Notes: generated from the letters alone by a model not told the origin. A stretch of 64,000 nt of DNA from JAGNRR01 sp965230665 (GCA_965230665.1 CBDDLM010000004.1:620001-684000); one strand, 5' to 3'. Positions 45,507 to 53,728 are shown, numbered from the stretch's first letter. Numbers and translations are program-made.

Positions 45507-47137
45507 TATCTTACTATTGCGCCTCCGCTGTTTAGTACTCTTAAAAGCATATCCATTAGTTTAGCCTCAACCTCATTACTTCCTTCTTTAAGCGTAGTTG
45601 TGTTGATATGTAGGTTGTCAAAAAATTTGCCTAGGTTGATCGTTACGTTTCGCGCTCCACCTCCAGTAATACGATCAGCGATACTCTTAACTCCTTTGCC
45701 CAAACCTTTTTTGACACCAACTCCTCTCAATCTTCCGGAGCTTCCAAGAGCGCCCAATTGCATTTTGTATTTTTCTCCAGGCGATTTAAACCGCGACTCC
45801 ATTTCACGGGCTCCATCAAGCAACTTCTGCTTATTCATTTGTAAACCGACTAAAGTCAACTGATTTTTATAGTATTGATCCGTTGTTTTTTCTATGTAGT
45901 TTTTACGCTGTTCTGTGTACTCTGATTTCTCCTCTTTGTTCCAGTACTGTTTAGCTCCTTTAAAATCAAGATGCATGAACCGCTGTGCAGCTTGATATAA
46001 ATTTCCTAACTTCTGCATTCCTATATCGCCGAACTCCTTTACTTTTAGTATTGCCACATCCCATGCAGTTGCTATTCCAGTAATTCTCTGTGCAAGCTTA
46101 AAGGTGAAAATTTTAAAATCTGCAATGAAGAAACGGACACCATAAGACCAGCGCTGCATCATTCTACCTACGGTACCCATGAAAGATGCACCCATTGTCA
46201 TAATACCATCAATCACCGGCTTTAGAGTGAGAGCAGCTTCGCCAGCATCGGCCTTAAAGTTATCCCACATCGTGTTCCAACGTCCACTCAATGATTTACT
46301 TTGAGACTCCATAGCATTGAAATACAAGCCACCCTCCATGCTCGCTTGTCTTAAAGCATAGCTAAGGGTATCGTATCCGATTTCCATTTTCTTGATCTCG
46401 TCTACACTTCTGCCAGTTGCTTTTTCTAAAAGCGCGTAGATGTTTATACCCGCCATTCCGAATTGTCTTATATCCATGGCCGTAGCTTTACCCACGGTTC
46501 GTATTTGTTGCATATTCGCTGCCATTCGCGACAAAACGTCATTCCCTCCACCAACAGCACTAACAGCATTGGCCAGCGCTAAAGTGTCAGCTCGTGCATC
46601 TTTGGCGTTTGTGCCGGCACTAATCAAAGAACGGTTTACAGATACTAAGGACTGGAGATCAAATGGAGTATTGGCCGCATCTTTCTGAATGTTGGCGTAT
46701 GCCTCATCGGTCTTATCACCAAGAAAAGTCCGGAGTCCTATTTTCGTATTTTCCTGTTCGCTACCAGCTGATAAACCAAACTTACCTAACCGGTAAGCTC
46801 CAGTCGCTATAGCCGCGGGAATCGCGTAACGAGATGCTAACGACAGAAGACCACCGCCGCCAGACCGACCTGATCCTCTTCCCTTTAATCCGCTCAGCTG
46901 GCCTTCAAGTTGTCTGATTTCTCGGTTGGCTCGTTTGATCTCAGAAGTGTCGATACTAATATCACGCTCCTTGGTCAACTTATCCAAACGCTTGTTGATC
47001 TCATCAATGGAACGTGGTACGGTTCTGGCCTTACGATTGATATTATTAAATAGTTTGGAACTACGACTACCTATACCATTAAGACCACTACTAAATTGAT
47101 CTTTTAATTTTATGATATATTCTAGTGTATTACTCAA
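45506..47137 (-). CDS. Tape measure protein
   Basis: This 543-residue protein starts at TTG 47137 and overlaps the preceding frameshift region. It has an N-terminal coiled coil (LDKLTKERDISIDTSEIKRA), the tape-measure core TFLGDKTDEAYANIQKDA and AGTNAKDARADTLALANAVS, then GINIYALLEKATGRS, and a C-terminal part with hydrophobic patches. Tape measure proteins set tail length; at about 0.15 nm per residue this would give a tail of roughly 80 nm, similar to or shorter than Mu. No lytic domain is apparent. Confidence 0.85.
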   Translation of the reverse strand: MSNTLEYIIKLKDQFSSGLNGIGSRSSKLFNNINRKARTVPRSIDEINKRLDKLTKERDISIDTSEIKRANREIRQLEGQLSGLKGRGSGRSGGGGLLSLASRYAIPAAIATGAYRLGKFGLSAGSEQENTKIGLRTFLGDKTDEAYANIQKDAANTPFDLQSLVSVNRSLISAGTNAKDARADTLALANAVSAVGGGNDVLSRMAANMQQIRTVGKATAMDIRQFGMAGINIYALLEKATGRSVDEIKKMEIGYDTLSYALRQASMEGGLYFNAMESQSKSLSGRWNTMWDNFKADAGEAALTLKPVIDGIMTMGASFMGTVGRMMQRWSYGVRFFIADFKIFTFKLAQRITGIATAWDVAILKVKEFGDIGMQKLGNLYQAAQRFMHLDFKGAKQYWNKEEKSEYTEQRKNYIEKTTDQYYKNQLTLVGLQMNKQKLLDGAREMESRFKSPGEKYKMQLGALGSSGRLRGVGVKKGLGKGVKSIADRITGGGARNVTINLGKFFDNLHINTTTLKEGSNEVEAKLMDMLLRVLNSGGAIVR

Positions 47138-47333
47138 AATTTAATATTTCTCCGTTTTTCTCTTTTGTTCGTATATCCTGTAACTGTATAAACATTTCTG
47201 CCCAACGCTTGTCGCTCAATTCAGATACGGAAACGTTGGGCAGATAATAAGCGAACATCGTATCGATGTAGCCTATGGTATTTTTCTCAATGCTTCCATC
47301 CGTATCCCTTAGAACTTTAGCAGCTGCGCTACT
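47130..47333 (-). CDS. Second part of tail-assembly chaperone, read by -1 frameshift
   Basis: Between the chaperone gene and the tape measure, a frame in -1 relation to the chaperone is open from 47333 to a stop at 47130 and has no ATG near its beginning. Downstream of the chaperone stop it encodes DTDGSIEKNTIGYIDTMF, then AYYLPNVSVSELSDKRWAEM and a charged end (TKEKNGEILNFE). The only place to switch frames is in the last seven codons of the chaperone; AAG-TTC at 47317-47312 preceded by A offers an A-AAG slip. Overlap with the TTG of the tape measure is a few bases. Confidence 0.6.
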   Translation of the reverse strand, partial: SSAAAKVLRDTDGSIEKNTIGYIDTMFAYYLPNVSVSELSDKRWAEMFIQLQDIRTKEKNGEILNFE

Positions 47334-47692
47334 TTACGTTCTATCATTTGATCCAAAAGAGGAGCTAACTGAAGAAAGTAATCATCGTTATCCAGCAATT
47401 CTCTATCTCCAACTAAAAAACAGTTCTCAGCTACGATAGATGAGAACAGTATTTCATCATGACTTGCCTCAGCGCTAGCGGCCGAAATAATATCGCGATT
47501 AGGCTTTTTAAAGAAGGCCATTCTATCACCAATCCTTAAAAGATTAATGCCTCTTGGATTATCCTTCTTAAGCTGCTCAATTTCTGATTTGCCGAATTTT
47601 TTCTCTACCTCTTTACGAAGTTTTGCTTCATTCGACTTAGCAATTTTTTCAGCTTCAACTTCCTCCTTGCTTTTAGTGGATTCTTTACTCAT
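47309..47692 (-). CDS. Tail-assembly chaperone, first part (gpG/gp41-like)
   Basis: This 127-residue protein has a highly charged N-terminal helix (EEVEAEKIAKSNEAKLRKEV), then GINLLRIGDRMAFFKKPNRD and a C-terminal helical stretch (APLLDQMIERKVAQLLKF). It lies between the tail tube and tape measure genes, the fixed place of tail-assembly chaperones, and is followed by a -1 frame extension. In P2, lambda and Mu the pair is made as short and frameshifted long forms that coat the tape measure. Confidence 0.7.
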   Translation of the reverse strand: MSKESTKSKEEVEAEKIAKSNEAKLRKEVEKKFGKSEIEQLKKDNPRGINLLRIGDRMAFFKKPNRDIISAASAEASHDEILFSSIVAENCFLVGDRELLDNDDYFLQLAPLLDQMIERKVAQLLKF

Positions 47693-47698
47693 GATTGT

Positions 47699-48109
47699 TT
47701 ATGTTATTTTAAGATTTAAAAAATTATATGGGAGATCAATTTCCATGAACTTGGCACCTTGATCCCAACCTTTAGTTAGTTTACTGATCTTTACTCCAGT
47801 AAGTGTGTCGGTCTGTAAAAGGGTTTGGCCTTCCGGCTTATACACCTTAACCAATACAAGGTTATTAACCTCGGTAATGTCATTGTACCCTTGAGCCTGA
47901 GCGGCTTTATTCATGGCATCGATATCACTTTTAAAGGCTTTTAAATTGCCTCGATAACTAACGTTACCAGACTGTATTGCTATCGGTTGATCACCACCGG
48001 CATAGATAGGTTCATCGTCCGATTCTTTTTCGTAAGTGAATCCTCTTAGTCCAGTAATCTTAACACCGTTCATATAGGCTTCACATTTTTTCCAACTAGA
48101 TTCTGCCAT
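47699..48109 (-). CDS. Tail tube protein
   Basis: This 136-residue protein is a typical small tube subunit: MAESSWKKCEAYMNGVKITG at the start, GFTYEKESDDEPIYAGGDQP and SYRGNLKAFKSDIDAMNKAA. It comes directly after the sheath gene and before the chaperone. Tubes form stacked hexamers inside the contractile sheath. Confidence 0.8.
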   Translation of the reverse strand: MAESSWKKCEAYMNGVKITGLRGFTYEKESDDEPIYAGGDQPIAIQSGNVSYRGNLKAFKSDIDAMNKAAQAQGYNDITEVNNLVLVKVYKPEGQTLLQTDTLTGVKISKLTKGWDQGAKFMEIDLPYNFLNLKIT

Positions 48110-48120
48110 TATACTATTTT

Positions 48121-49284
48121 TTAATTGTTATTAAAAGGGTTATTAAATCCAAGATTTACCACAATGTCTGAGGAGTAACCTTTGGGTCGAATCGATGCCT
48201 CAACTTCTGTTTGACTTGTTGCTATAACGTTTTGATCCGTATCTACGGTTGCATCAAACTTGCTAATCTCACCACTCATTAAGGTACGCACCTGACTCTC
48301 GATTCTGCCCTCTAGCGTTTTGGCTGTACCGGCAGCAATTTTTCCGTCGTCTTCGTTATCCACCTCCTCATCAATTTCGTCGAAGTACACCTGATAGGCA
48401 ATCCGGTGGGCTTTATCAACTACACGACCATTGCTGAATGTAGCGTAATCATCGGTCGTTGGTACTGCCGTGGGATCACCACTAAAATAGAACACAGTCT
48501 TGCCTTGATAAGTTCTGATCATACAGTAACCTTTATCGATATAGTTACCATAGGATACCCCGTTTTTAATCTCTACAGATTTAAGCCAAGCTTGTGTAAT
48601 TGGTAAGCCACCATCTTTGGTTCGACTAACCTTTCGTTGTACAGGTATGTTTACCAATCGGCCTAATACCAAACCAATTGATGCGTGATGATCATTTTGT
48701 GTAGGCGAACCTATCATAACCATGGAGTAGCGATTGGTTTGTGTTCGAAGGTCTTGTGGGGTAACATTATCATTATCGATACGCCCCTCAAGAACGATTC
48801 TGAATGGTTGATTTAATCGCTGGTTGTGTTCTACAAAATTGCTACCCACGGCTATCGCATCCATCACATCCTGCATTACGAAATTACCGGGAACACTTGG
48901 CTCTGAACTTGGATTTCGACAAATTCCTAAGAAGCACAACTTACCCTGTACAAAATCAATCAATGGTTGTGCCGTGAATGTACCGGCGGTGTCCACAACC
49001 TCTCTCATGGTAACCGTCTCTGGGTATAACAATAAGTTTAACTCAGCTCCAATACCCGCCAGAGAATAGAACTCTTGAACGTTTCGATAAACGTAAGGCT
49101 CACCTACATGAGTCATACCATGGACAGAAGCTAACTCGGTTATTGAATTGATCTTAAACGGTGTGCCAACATAGGCCGCACCAGTACTTACCACGCCGCA
49201 AATAACGAGGCCAACAACACCATCAGCAGTTTGCACAGTTCTTTGTAGATTTCCGTTTGTAATATTTACTTGTACACTTCCCAT
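48121..49284 (-). CDS. Contractile tail sheath protein (DUF2586 type)
   Basis: This 387-residue protein has the sheath pattern: TADGVVGLVICGVVSTGAAY, PYVYRNVQEFYSLAGIGAEL, MIGSPTQNDHHASIGLVLGR and a C-terminal region with RIAYQVYFDEIDEEV and PKGYSSDIVVNLGF (the arm exchanged between subunits). It is smaller than Mu L and matches DUF2586 sheath proteins of Bacteroidota phages. It establishes that the phage is a myovirus. It is preceded by a tRNA-like gene. Confidence 0.85.
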   Translation of the reverse strand: MGSVQVNITNGNLQRTVQTADGVVGLVICGVVSTGAAYVGTPFKINSITELASVHGMTHVGEPYVYRNVQEFYSLAGIGAELNLLLYPETVTMREVVDTAGTFTAQPLIDFVQGKLCFLGICRNPSSEPSVPGNFVMQDVMDAIAVGSNFVEHNQRLNQPFRIVLEGRIDNDNVTPQDLRTQTNRYSMVMIGSPTQNDHHASIGLVLGRLVNIPVQRKVSRTKDGGLPITQAWLKSVEIKNGVSYGNYIDKGYCMIRTYQGKTVFYFSGDPTAVPTTDDYATFSNGRVVDKAHRIAYQVYFDEIDEEVDNEDDGKIAAGTAKTLEGRIESQVRTLMSGEISKFDATVDTDQNVIATSQTEVEASIRPKGYSSDIVVNLGFNNPFNNN

Positions 49285-49313
49285 TGTATTAAATTTTTAG
49301 TTCGTTTACTTAG

Positions 49314-49385
49314 TTGCACCGGCAGGAGTCGAACCCGCGACCTTCGGATAATGAGTCCGACGAGCTACCACTGCTCTACGGTGCG
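49314..49385 (-). tRNA. tRNA-Met(CAT), initiator-like, in the tail operon
   Basis: A 72-nt cloverleaf: acceptor CGCACCG/CGGTGCA with C1xA72 unpaired and six pairs; D-stem GAGC/GCTC with A11-T24; D-loop AGTGGTA; anticodon stem TCGGA/TCCGA with loop CTCATTA (anticodon CAT); T arm GCGGG TTCGACT CCTGC; discriminator A, no encoded CCA. The C1xA72 mismatch, the A11-T24 pair and the GCTCGTCGG and CCGAAGGTCG segments are initiator (fMet) marks. Deviations are T37 (normally purine) and only two of three G-C pairs in the anticodon stem. Confidence 0.85.
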
Positions 49386-49394
49386 CATCTTAAA

Positions 49395-49784
49395 TTATTT
49401 TACTTGGTCTTCTAAGAGCTTTACCAATTCAGGCTTTTTAGCATTTTTTGAATAATCAACTTCCGCCTGATCCAAAGCAGCCTTTAGTTGCTTTACATTC
49501 ATATCGGCGATAGCAATCTCTTCAATTTCAGTTCCATCAGGTATTTTAGAACCATCGGATGTCTGAGTGTCTTCATCGGCCACAATTGTATCACTTTCCT
49601 CAGAAATGGTTGTTTCATCAATTTCTTTTGCAGTAATAGGAGTAACGGTCTTATCATCAAGCGTACTTGCGTGGCCATGAGCTGGTTCTTCTTTTAAGAA
49701 GACATGTCCATCTGATGTTTCGTGAAAAGTTTCTTGTTCCGGGTAAGCTTTTCTAATACCCTTTAATCGTTTTGCATTTTTCAT
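49395..49784 (-). CDS. HeH/LEM-like phage protein, Mu gp35-like by position
   Basis: This 129-residue protein has an acidic Thr/Asp/Glu-rich middle and a C-terminal helix-extended loop-helix of the SAP/HeH type (MNVKQLKAALDQAEVDYSKN, then KKPELVKLLED, residues about 93-127). Mu gp35 and its relatives near the capsid gene carry the same fold. It lies between the lysis genes and the tRNA-like gene. It may bind nucleic acid or the head. Confidence 0.6.
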   Translation of the reverse strand: MKNAKRLKGIRKAYPEQETFHETSDGHVFLKEEPAHGHASTLDDKTVTPITAKEIDETTISEESDTIVADEDTQTSDGSKIPDGTEIEEIAIADMNVKQLKAALDQAEVDYSKNAKKPELVKLLEDQVK

Positions 49785-49785
49785 G

Positions 49786-50346
49786 TTACGTTGTTTTTTT
49801 AATTAGAGTCTTTAGTTTGGGTAAGAAATACCATCCGAGAAAAAGCATTATAATCAGAGCGCCACCAATCAAGGCGACATTCGTCAACCGGTTATCACGC
49901 TTTACATCTCGAATGGTATCCTTTGTTTTCGTCTCAGTACGCACTCGCTTATTGTTCCTTTTAAGAGTGGTCGTTTTCTTTTTCTTGGTGAAGTTGTTTT
50001 TAATTTTCTTAGATTTGGATTTGGCTTTTACGTCAATATCAACGTCTCCATTGTTTTTCTTGGTAGCGGTAATTGTGAGCTTCATGCCACCGCTTTCGAC
50101 CGTTTGCGTTGTTGTGGTATCCTCCTCTTTAAGAGTTGTTTTTGTGAGTAAACTATCGGCAGGCACTTCAACAATTGAATCACCTTTAATAAACTCATCT
50201 ACGGTTTGATCTAGTGTAGAGCGATTCACAGAGTCGATCGTCGTGTGTTCCTTCTCGATGTTAATTTTCTTCTTAAGTACACCGCAGGAACTTGCGGAAA
50301 TGATTAAAAAGATAGCAGCTAATATGTTGAGGATTCTATGCTTCAT
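49786..50346 (-). CDS. Unimolecular spanin candidate (lipobox plus C-terminal membrane segment)
   Basis: The likely start is ATG 50346 (186 residues), overlapping the end of the endolysin by 11 bp. A lipobox (IISASSC, Cys 21) at the N-terminus would anchor it in the outer membrane. A C-terminal hydrophobic helix (NVALIGGALIIMLFLGWYFL, residues about 155-175) would anchor it in the inner membrane. Between them lies a Thr/Lys-rich, probably extended region. This is the layout of u-spanins such as T1 gp11, which fuse outer and inner membranes at the last lysis step. Position after holin and endolysin supports this. Confidence 0.75.
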   Translation of the reverse strand: MKHRILNILAAIFLIISASSCGVLKKKINIEKEHTTIDSVNRSTLDQTVDEFIKGDSIVEVPADSLLTKTTLKEEDTTTTQTVESGGMKLTITATKKNNGDVDIDVKAKSKSKKIKNNFTKKKKTTTLKRNNKRVRTETKTKDTIRDVKRDNRLTNVALIGGALIIMLFLGWYFLPKLKTLIKKTT

Positions 50347-50926
50347 TTTTCTTGTGTTTACGGTAGGCCGCGGCCATTTTGATGTCGTATCTATTTTTCT
50401 TGTAACCGGGGCCGTTGTATCGCTTAGCAAATGCCGCCCAACGCTTATCACGAATCTCATCGTCCAATTTATTAGATAGAATAAAATTGACGAAGCACTC
50501 TAGCTGGCCACCTTCGCTTTTAAGTGTGGCATTTATAAAGCCCTGAACATTGGAGAAACCACAAGCAGCATAATTAAAGCCCATAATTTGAAACATACCC
50601 CAACTGGCACTCTCTAAAGCCGCCTCCCGGTTAATCGCAACGGCTTTCTTTAATCTATCATGTTGATTTAACTTCTTGTAGTATTTACGAGTCCACTTTG
50701 GATGAAGGATATCCTCATTACCTTTAAGATGATTGTATGGGTTAATACCTCGAACCTTTAACCTACGCCAAAAGATATGTCCCTCGAAAAGAATCTTACC
50801 TTGACCATCTTTGAGAAATCCTCCCCCTCGACTTTCTACTTCCGCAACCGCTTTGATGGCCGCAACTTCGCATCTTAACTTTTTAGCTGCCCACTCGAAA
50901 TCTGCTTGTGTTAATTTTTTATTCAT
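50336..50926 (-). CDS. Endolysin, N-acetylmuramidase domain
   Basis: This 196-residue protein matches the DUF3380 N-acetylmuramidase family. The catalytic glutamate lies in AIKAVAEVESRGGGFLKDGQ; other marks are LFEGHIFWRRL and SASWGMFQIMGFNYAACGF. It cleaves the glycan backbone of peptidoglycan at lysis. It overlaps the holin gene by 8 bp and the spanin gene by 11 bp. No signal peptide, so it needs the holin for release. Confidence 0.9.
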   Translation of the reverse strand: MNKKLTQADFEWAAKKLRCEVAAIKAVAEVESRGGGFLKDGQGKILFEGHIFWRRLKVRGINPYNHLKGNEDILHPKWTRKYYKKLNQHDRLKKAVAINREAALESASWGMFQIMGFNYAACGFSNVQGFINATLKSEGGQLECFVNFILSNKLDDEIRDKRWAAFAKRYNGPGYKKNRYDIKMAAAYRKHKKNEA

Positions 50927-51470
50927 GATGTGTTTCTTCGTTTAGGTCATCATCGTTGGGATTGATCTTGCCACCAAAAACGCTGATGAGTTTATTTTTT
51001 AATAGGATGATATAAAAGGAGGATTCTTTACCCTCCAGCTTAGCAACATTCTCAGATATTGAGATGATATTTTCGGCAGTTATGTGAACGATTAAGAGGT
51101 GGTGCATCCATTCGAATAATGTACCGGGTAACATGCTCTCTTTTTCTAAAAATTCGACGGACATCGTATGTGTTACGAAAATCAGGACGAGGTAGTAAAA
51201 CAATTTGAACAGGAAACGACTGAACTTACGAGAGTTGAATTTTTCCTTACTCGCTTGTATACCGCTAATTAATTCAACGGGCATTACAACCATAAAGGCG
51301 ATCAAACTGGCGAATGACATACCTAAGTATGCTTCAAGGATAACTCCAATACTAGATACAGATACTACGGCCATTGTCATGCTATATTTTAAACTAGGCA
51401 TGAGACTACTCAGCAACTCCGAGAAAGACTGATATCCGTAATCTTCTAATATGTGTGAATTGAATTTCAT
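50919..51470 (-). CDS. Phage holin, holin_4_1-like
   Basis: This 183-residue protein has four likely membrane segments (about residues 30-50, 52-68, 85-108, 120-140) and contains the family element VELISGIQASKEKFNSRKFS. The C-terminus is charged and cytoplasmic. Holins of this type open the inner membrane to let the endolysin act. First gene of the lysis block, downstream of the capsid gene. Confidence 0.75.
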   Translation of the reverse strand: MKFNSHILEDYGYQSFSELLSSLMPSLKYSMTMAVVSVSSIGVILEAYLGMSFASLIAFMVVMPVELISGIQASKEKFNSRKFSRFLFKLFYYLVLIFVTHTMSVEFLEKESMLPGTLFEWMHHLLIVHITAENIISISENVAKLEGKESSFYIILLKNKLISVFGGKINPNDDDLNEETHHE

Positions 51471-51503
51471 TTGTTTCGCCTTGGTGATTTTTGCCTAGTG
51501 GCC

Positions 51504-51528
51504 GGAGGTGATCATTCATCTCACCTCC
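51504..51528. other. Stable hairpin between capsid and holin genes
   Basis: An 8-bp perfect stem (ggaggtga / tcacctcc) with a 9-nt loop lies 35 bp downstream of the capsid stop codon (minus strand). There is no U tract, so it is more likely an RNA-processing or partial read-through site than a full terminator. Confidence 0.5.
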
Positions 51529-51562
51529 GACGGTCGGCTCCTCCACCTATGAATAATTATCG

Positions 51563-52642
51563 TTATGCAGTTTCTTGTACAATCGCAATAACGCCTTTTT
51601 GGTCTTGTCTTACTTTTCTACCTCCAGCACGCATTAAAGCTGATATGATTGTACTATAATAAGTAGCATCGTCTTCGTTTTCGAAGGTTTCAACAGCACC
51701 CAAGGCACTTTCCACTTGATGTTTCTGCCAGCACAATACGGCATCTTGATCATCAATATTCACAGCAGCACCTAAAGGGTTTGGCGTGGTACCAGCGGCG
51801 TTATAAGTTGTAACAGTTGGACGGGTTAAAATATCAAAGCCATACAATCTACCGATTACACCTTCCTTGGCATCCTCATATCGAGAGAAGTCCTTTTGTG
51901 CATTCGCTGACAAACTATCCTCAAACTGATCATACATATCCTCGCTCATCACAGCCACACGATCTGTTTTAGGAACACCTTGTTTATTCAACTTGGTTCT
52001 GGCCGCTTTCAGATCTTTAGCTGTAAATGCCTTTCGACTACCGGTAGTACCCGTAATATGGGTATCTACTGAAGCACCAGTTGTACGAATGATACTATTA
52101 GCACTTGTCGGAGAAAATATGTAAAGTAAATCATCACCCGCCGTTTCATGTAAACCTTCTTTATGCTCGCCCATAAGACTATCCATTTTGTCGTATGACA
52201 ACTCTACTTTCTCGGCGTGTTTAACCAAAACAGGATCAGTAGTAAACTCATTGATCATGTAAAAGATATCCGTATCTACACGCTGAGTAACTGAAGCTGG
52301 TAAACCGCTTCTATTTTTTACTACCGTAGGTTTGGCACCAGCCTGCTCAATGTGAACGATCTTACCCAGTACAACATTCCCGGAGCGATCTTTGGTGTAT
52401 TTTAGAAACGGATTGGTTTTGAAGAAATTTTTGGCGATGTAATCGTTCCAAATTTCCACCTCGATACCGTTCTTAAATACTCCGGGTGTTTTGATGATTG
52501 GATAGGTATATTTTAAACCTAACAAAAGGCCCGCTACTATACCCAAGGATACAAGTGGATGCTCAACTATCATATCAACACCAGCAGTAATCGTGATGCT
52601 AATTATTAGGAGCGACATTATTAAAAAAAATCTGTTTTTCAT
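51563..52642 (-). CDS. Major capsid protein with N-terminal hydrophobic extension
   Basis: This 359-residue protein contains capsid-like sections: EIWNDYIAKNFFKTNPFLKY, LGKIVHIEQAGAKPTVVKNR, TDIFYMINEFTTDPVLVKHA, VELSYDKMDSLMGEH and a C-terminal GVIGRLYGFDILTRP. It precedes the lysis genes and follows the protease-scaffold gene, the place of the Mu major head protein. Two hydrophobic stretches occupy residues 1-45 (FFLIMSLLIISITITAG and VSLGIVAGLLLGLKY), unusual for a capsid subunit. They may be a cleaved targeting segment or a sign that assembly starts at the membrane. Confidence 0.75.
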   Translation of the reverse strand: MKNRFFLIMSLLIISITITAGVDMIVEHPLVSLGIVAGLLLGLKYTYPIIKTPGVFKNGIEVEIWNDYIAKNFFKTNPFLKYTKDRSGNVVLGKIVHIEQAGAKPTVVKNRSGLPASVTQRVDTDIFYMINEFTTDPVLVKHAEKVELSYDKMDSLMGEHKEGLHETAGDDLLYIFSPTSANSIIRTTGASVDTHITGTTGSRKAFTAKDLKAARTKLNKQGVPKTDRVAVMSEDMYDQFEDSLSANAQKDFSRYEDAKEGVIGRLYGFDILTRPTVTTYNAAGTTPNPLGAAVNIDDQDAVLCWQKHQVESALGAVETFENEDDATYYSTIISALMRAGGRKVRQDQKGVIAIVQETA

Positions 52643-52711
52643 TATTCTGTATTTAAAATTTTCGATTTAGTGACTTACGTTTTTCTCTTCTATACTATTC
52701 CTCGCTACTGC

Positions 52712-53212
52712 TTATTTCTTTTTTGGATACTTAGCAGCTTTAAGCGCTTTGAAGTGATCGGGATATTTTTCCGCAATTTGTTCTAGCTGGCCAGACTCAT
52801 GAGCTTTGTCCCATGATAGCTCAAGTAACGGATCAGCTTTATCCGCCTCGCCACCTGCACCAGCTAAGCGCTGCTCAGCAGAAAGATGAACCGGACGCTT
52901 GGCAATAAGTTTGTCTAAAGCCTCCGGATTTGTGGCGGCCAATTCTTTTAACTCTTCGCGCTCACCTTCATCAGTACGGCCTTCAAGTTCCCACTTATCC
53001 AACTTAGCATCTATTTCCTTTTCAGCTGCTTCGGCTTTAAGTTTAGCCACTTCTTTGGTCAGCTTCTCTTTATCCGCTTTAAGCTCCACTACGTTTTGCG
53101 CTTCAGTGTTTAGCTTCGTGATTTTATCGGTAATGGCGGATAGATTCACATTACCCGCGGTTAAGCCGAGCATGTCGGCCACTTTACTTAGTTCGATTGT
53201 TTCTTTCGACAT
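52712..53212 (-). CDS. Internal start: scaffold-only product
   Basis: ATG 53212 begins MSKETIELSKVADMLGLTAG, exactly at the boundary between the protease domain and the coiled coil, and gives a 166-residue protein that shares the scaffold part. In Mu, Z is made the same way inside I. This is an inference from the frame and the domain boundary. Confidence 0.5.
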   Translation of the reverse strand: MSKETIELSKVADMLGLTAGNVNLSAITDKITKLNTEAQNVVELKADKEKLTKEVAKLKAEAAEKEIDAKLDKWELEGRTDEGEREELKELAATNPEALDKLIAKRPVHLSAEQRLAGAGGEADKADPLLELSWDKAHESGQLEQIAEKYPDHFKALKAAKYPKKK

Positions 53213-53728
53213 TGTGTTTGTTTTTAAGTTTTTGAATAAGGTTTGTTTATTATCCGCGTTGAGCGTGATCAATTCATTTGTTATTTCATCGTATAGTGTT
53301 ACAGATAAGGCATTAGAGTTAGAGCCAATATCTACGATAGACACCTCGCGCAATTCAGACTTGCTCAAACAAGGTGCGCCATCTTTTAAATGGGCCTCGT
53401 CGTCTCTAACTTCTTTAGGAGCTAAACCAGCGCTTGTCATTCGGTAAGTACCGTTTTCTACCTTGCGATATACTTTCATAGCGAAGTCGTCTTCATCATC
53501 AAAGTATGGAACACCGGTGAGCTGATTCTTTTTATTAACCTTAAGGTCTGTCATGGTACCCAAGGCTAAAATGATATCCTCCTTCCCGCCTATGGCACGA
53601 ATGTGCATGAACAACATGATTGGATTTTTTTCATATTGTTTAAGATCAATCCCGCTGGTTTTTACCCAAAACCCATCACGGTTTACGCTCTCATCACTTA
53701 TCACAAATCGTTTACTTGACTTCGGCAT
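52712..53728 (-). CDS. Prohead protease fused to scaffold (Mu I/Z-like)
   Basis: The frame is open from 53773, but the ATG at 53728 (MPKSSKRFVISDESVNRDGF, 338 residues) avoids running through a palindromic control region. The N-terminal part (about 1-155) resembles S78-type proteases with NPIMLFMHIR (catalytic His), YRMTSAGLAPKEVRD (Ser region) and LREVSIVDIGSNSNALSV. The C-terminal half (from about 175) is a coiled-coil scaffold (ELKADKEKLTKEVAKLKAEA). An ATG at 53212 could start the free scaffold as in Mu Z. The gene heads the long minus-strand late operon. Confidence 0.8.
   Translation of the reverse strand: MPKSSKRFVISDESVNRDGFWVKTSGIDLKQYEKNPIMLFMHIRAIGGKEDIILALGTMTDLKVNKKNQLTGVPYFDDEDDFAMKVYRKVENGTYRMTSAGLAPKEVRDDEAHLKDGAPCLSKSELREVSIVDIGSNSNALSVTLYDEITNELITLNADNKQTLFKNLKTNTMSKETIELSKVADMLGLTAGNVNLSAITDKITKLNTEAQNVVELKADKEKLTKEVAKLKAEAAEKEIDAKLDKWELEGRTDEGEREELKELAATNPEALDKLIAKRPVHLSAEQRLAGAGGEADKADPLLELSWDKAHESGQLEQIAEKYPDHFKALKAAKYPKKK

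Noticed and set aside
49314..49385. tRNA-like gene as an integration attachment site
   Set aside because: It lies in the middle of the tail operon, no integrase is present, and the phage is of the transposable type whose end is at about 38135.
51504..51528. Hairpin as a terminator between capsid and holin
   Set aside because: There is no T tract on the transcribed strand after the stem; recorded only as a hairpin.
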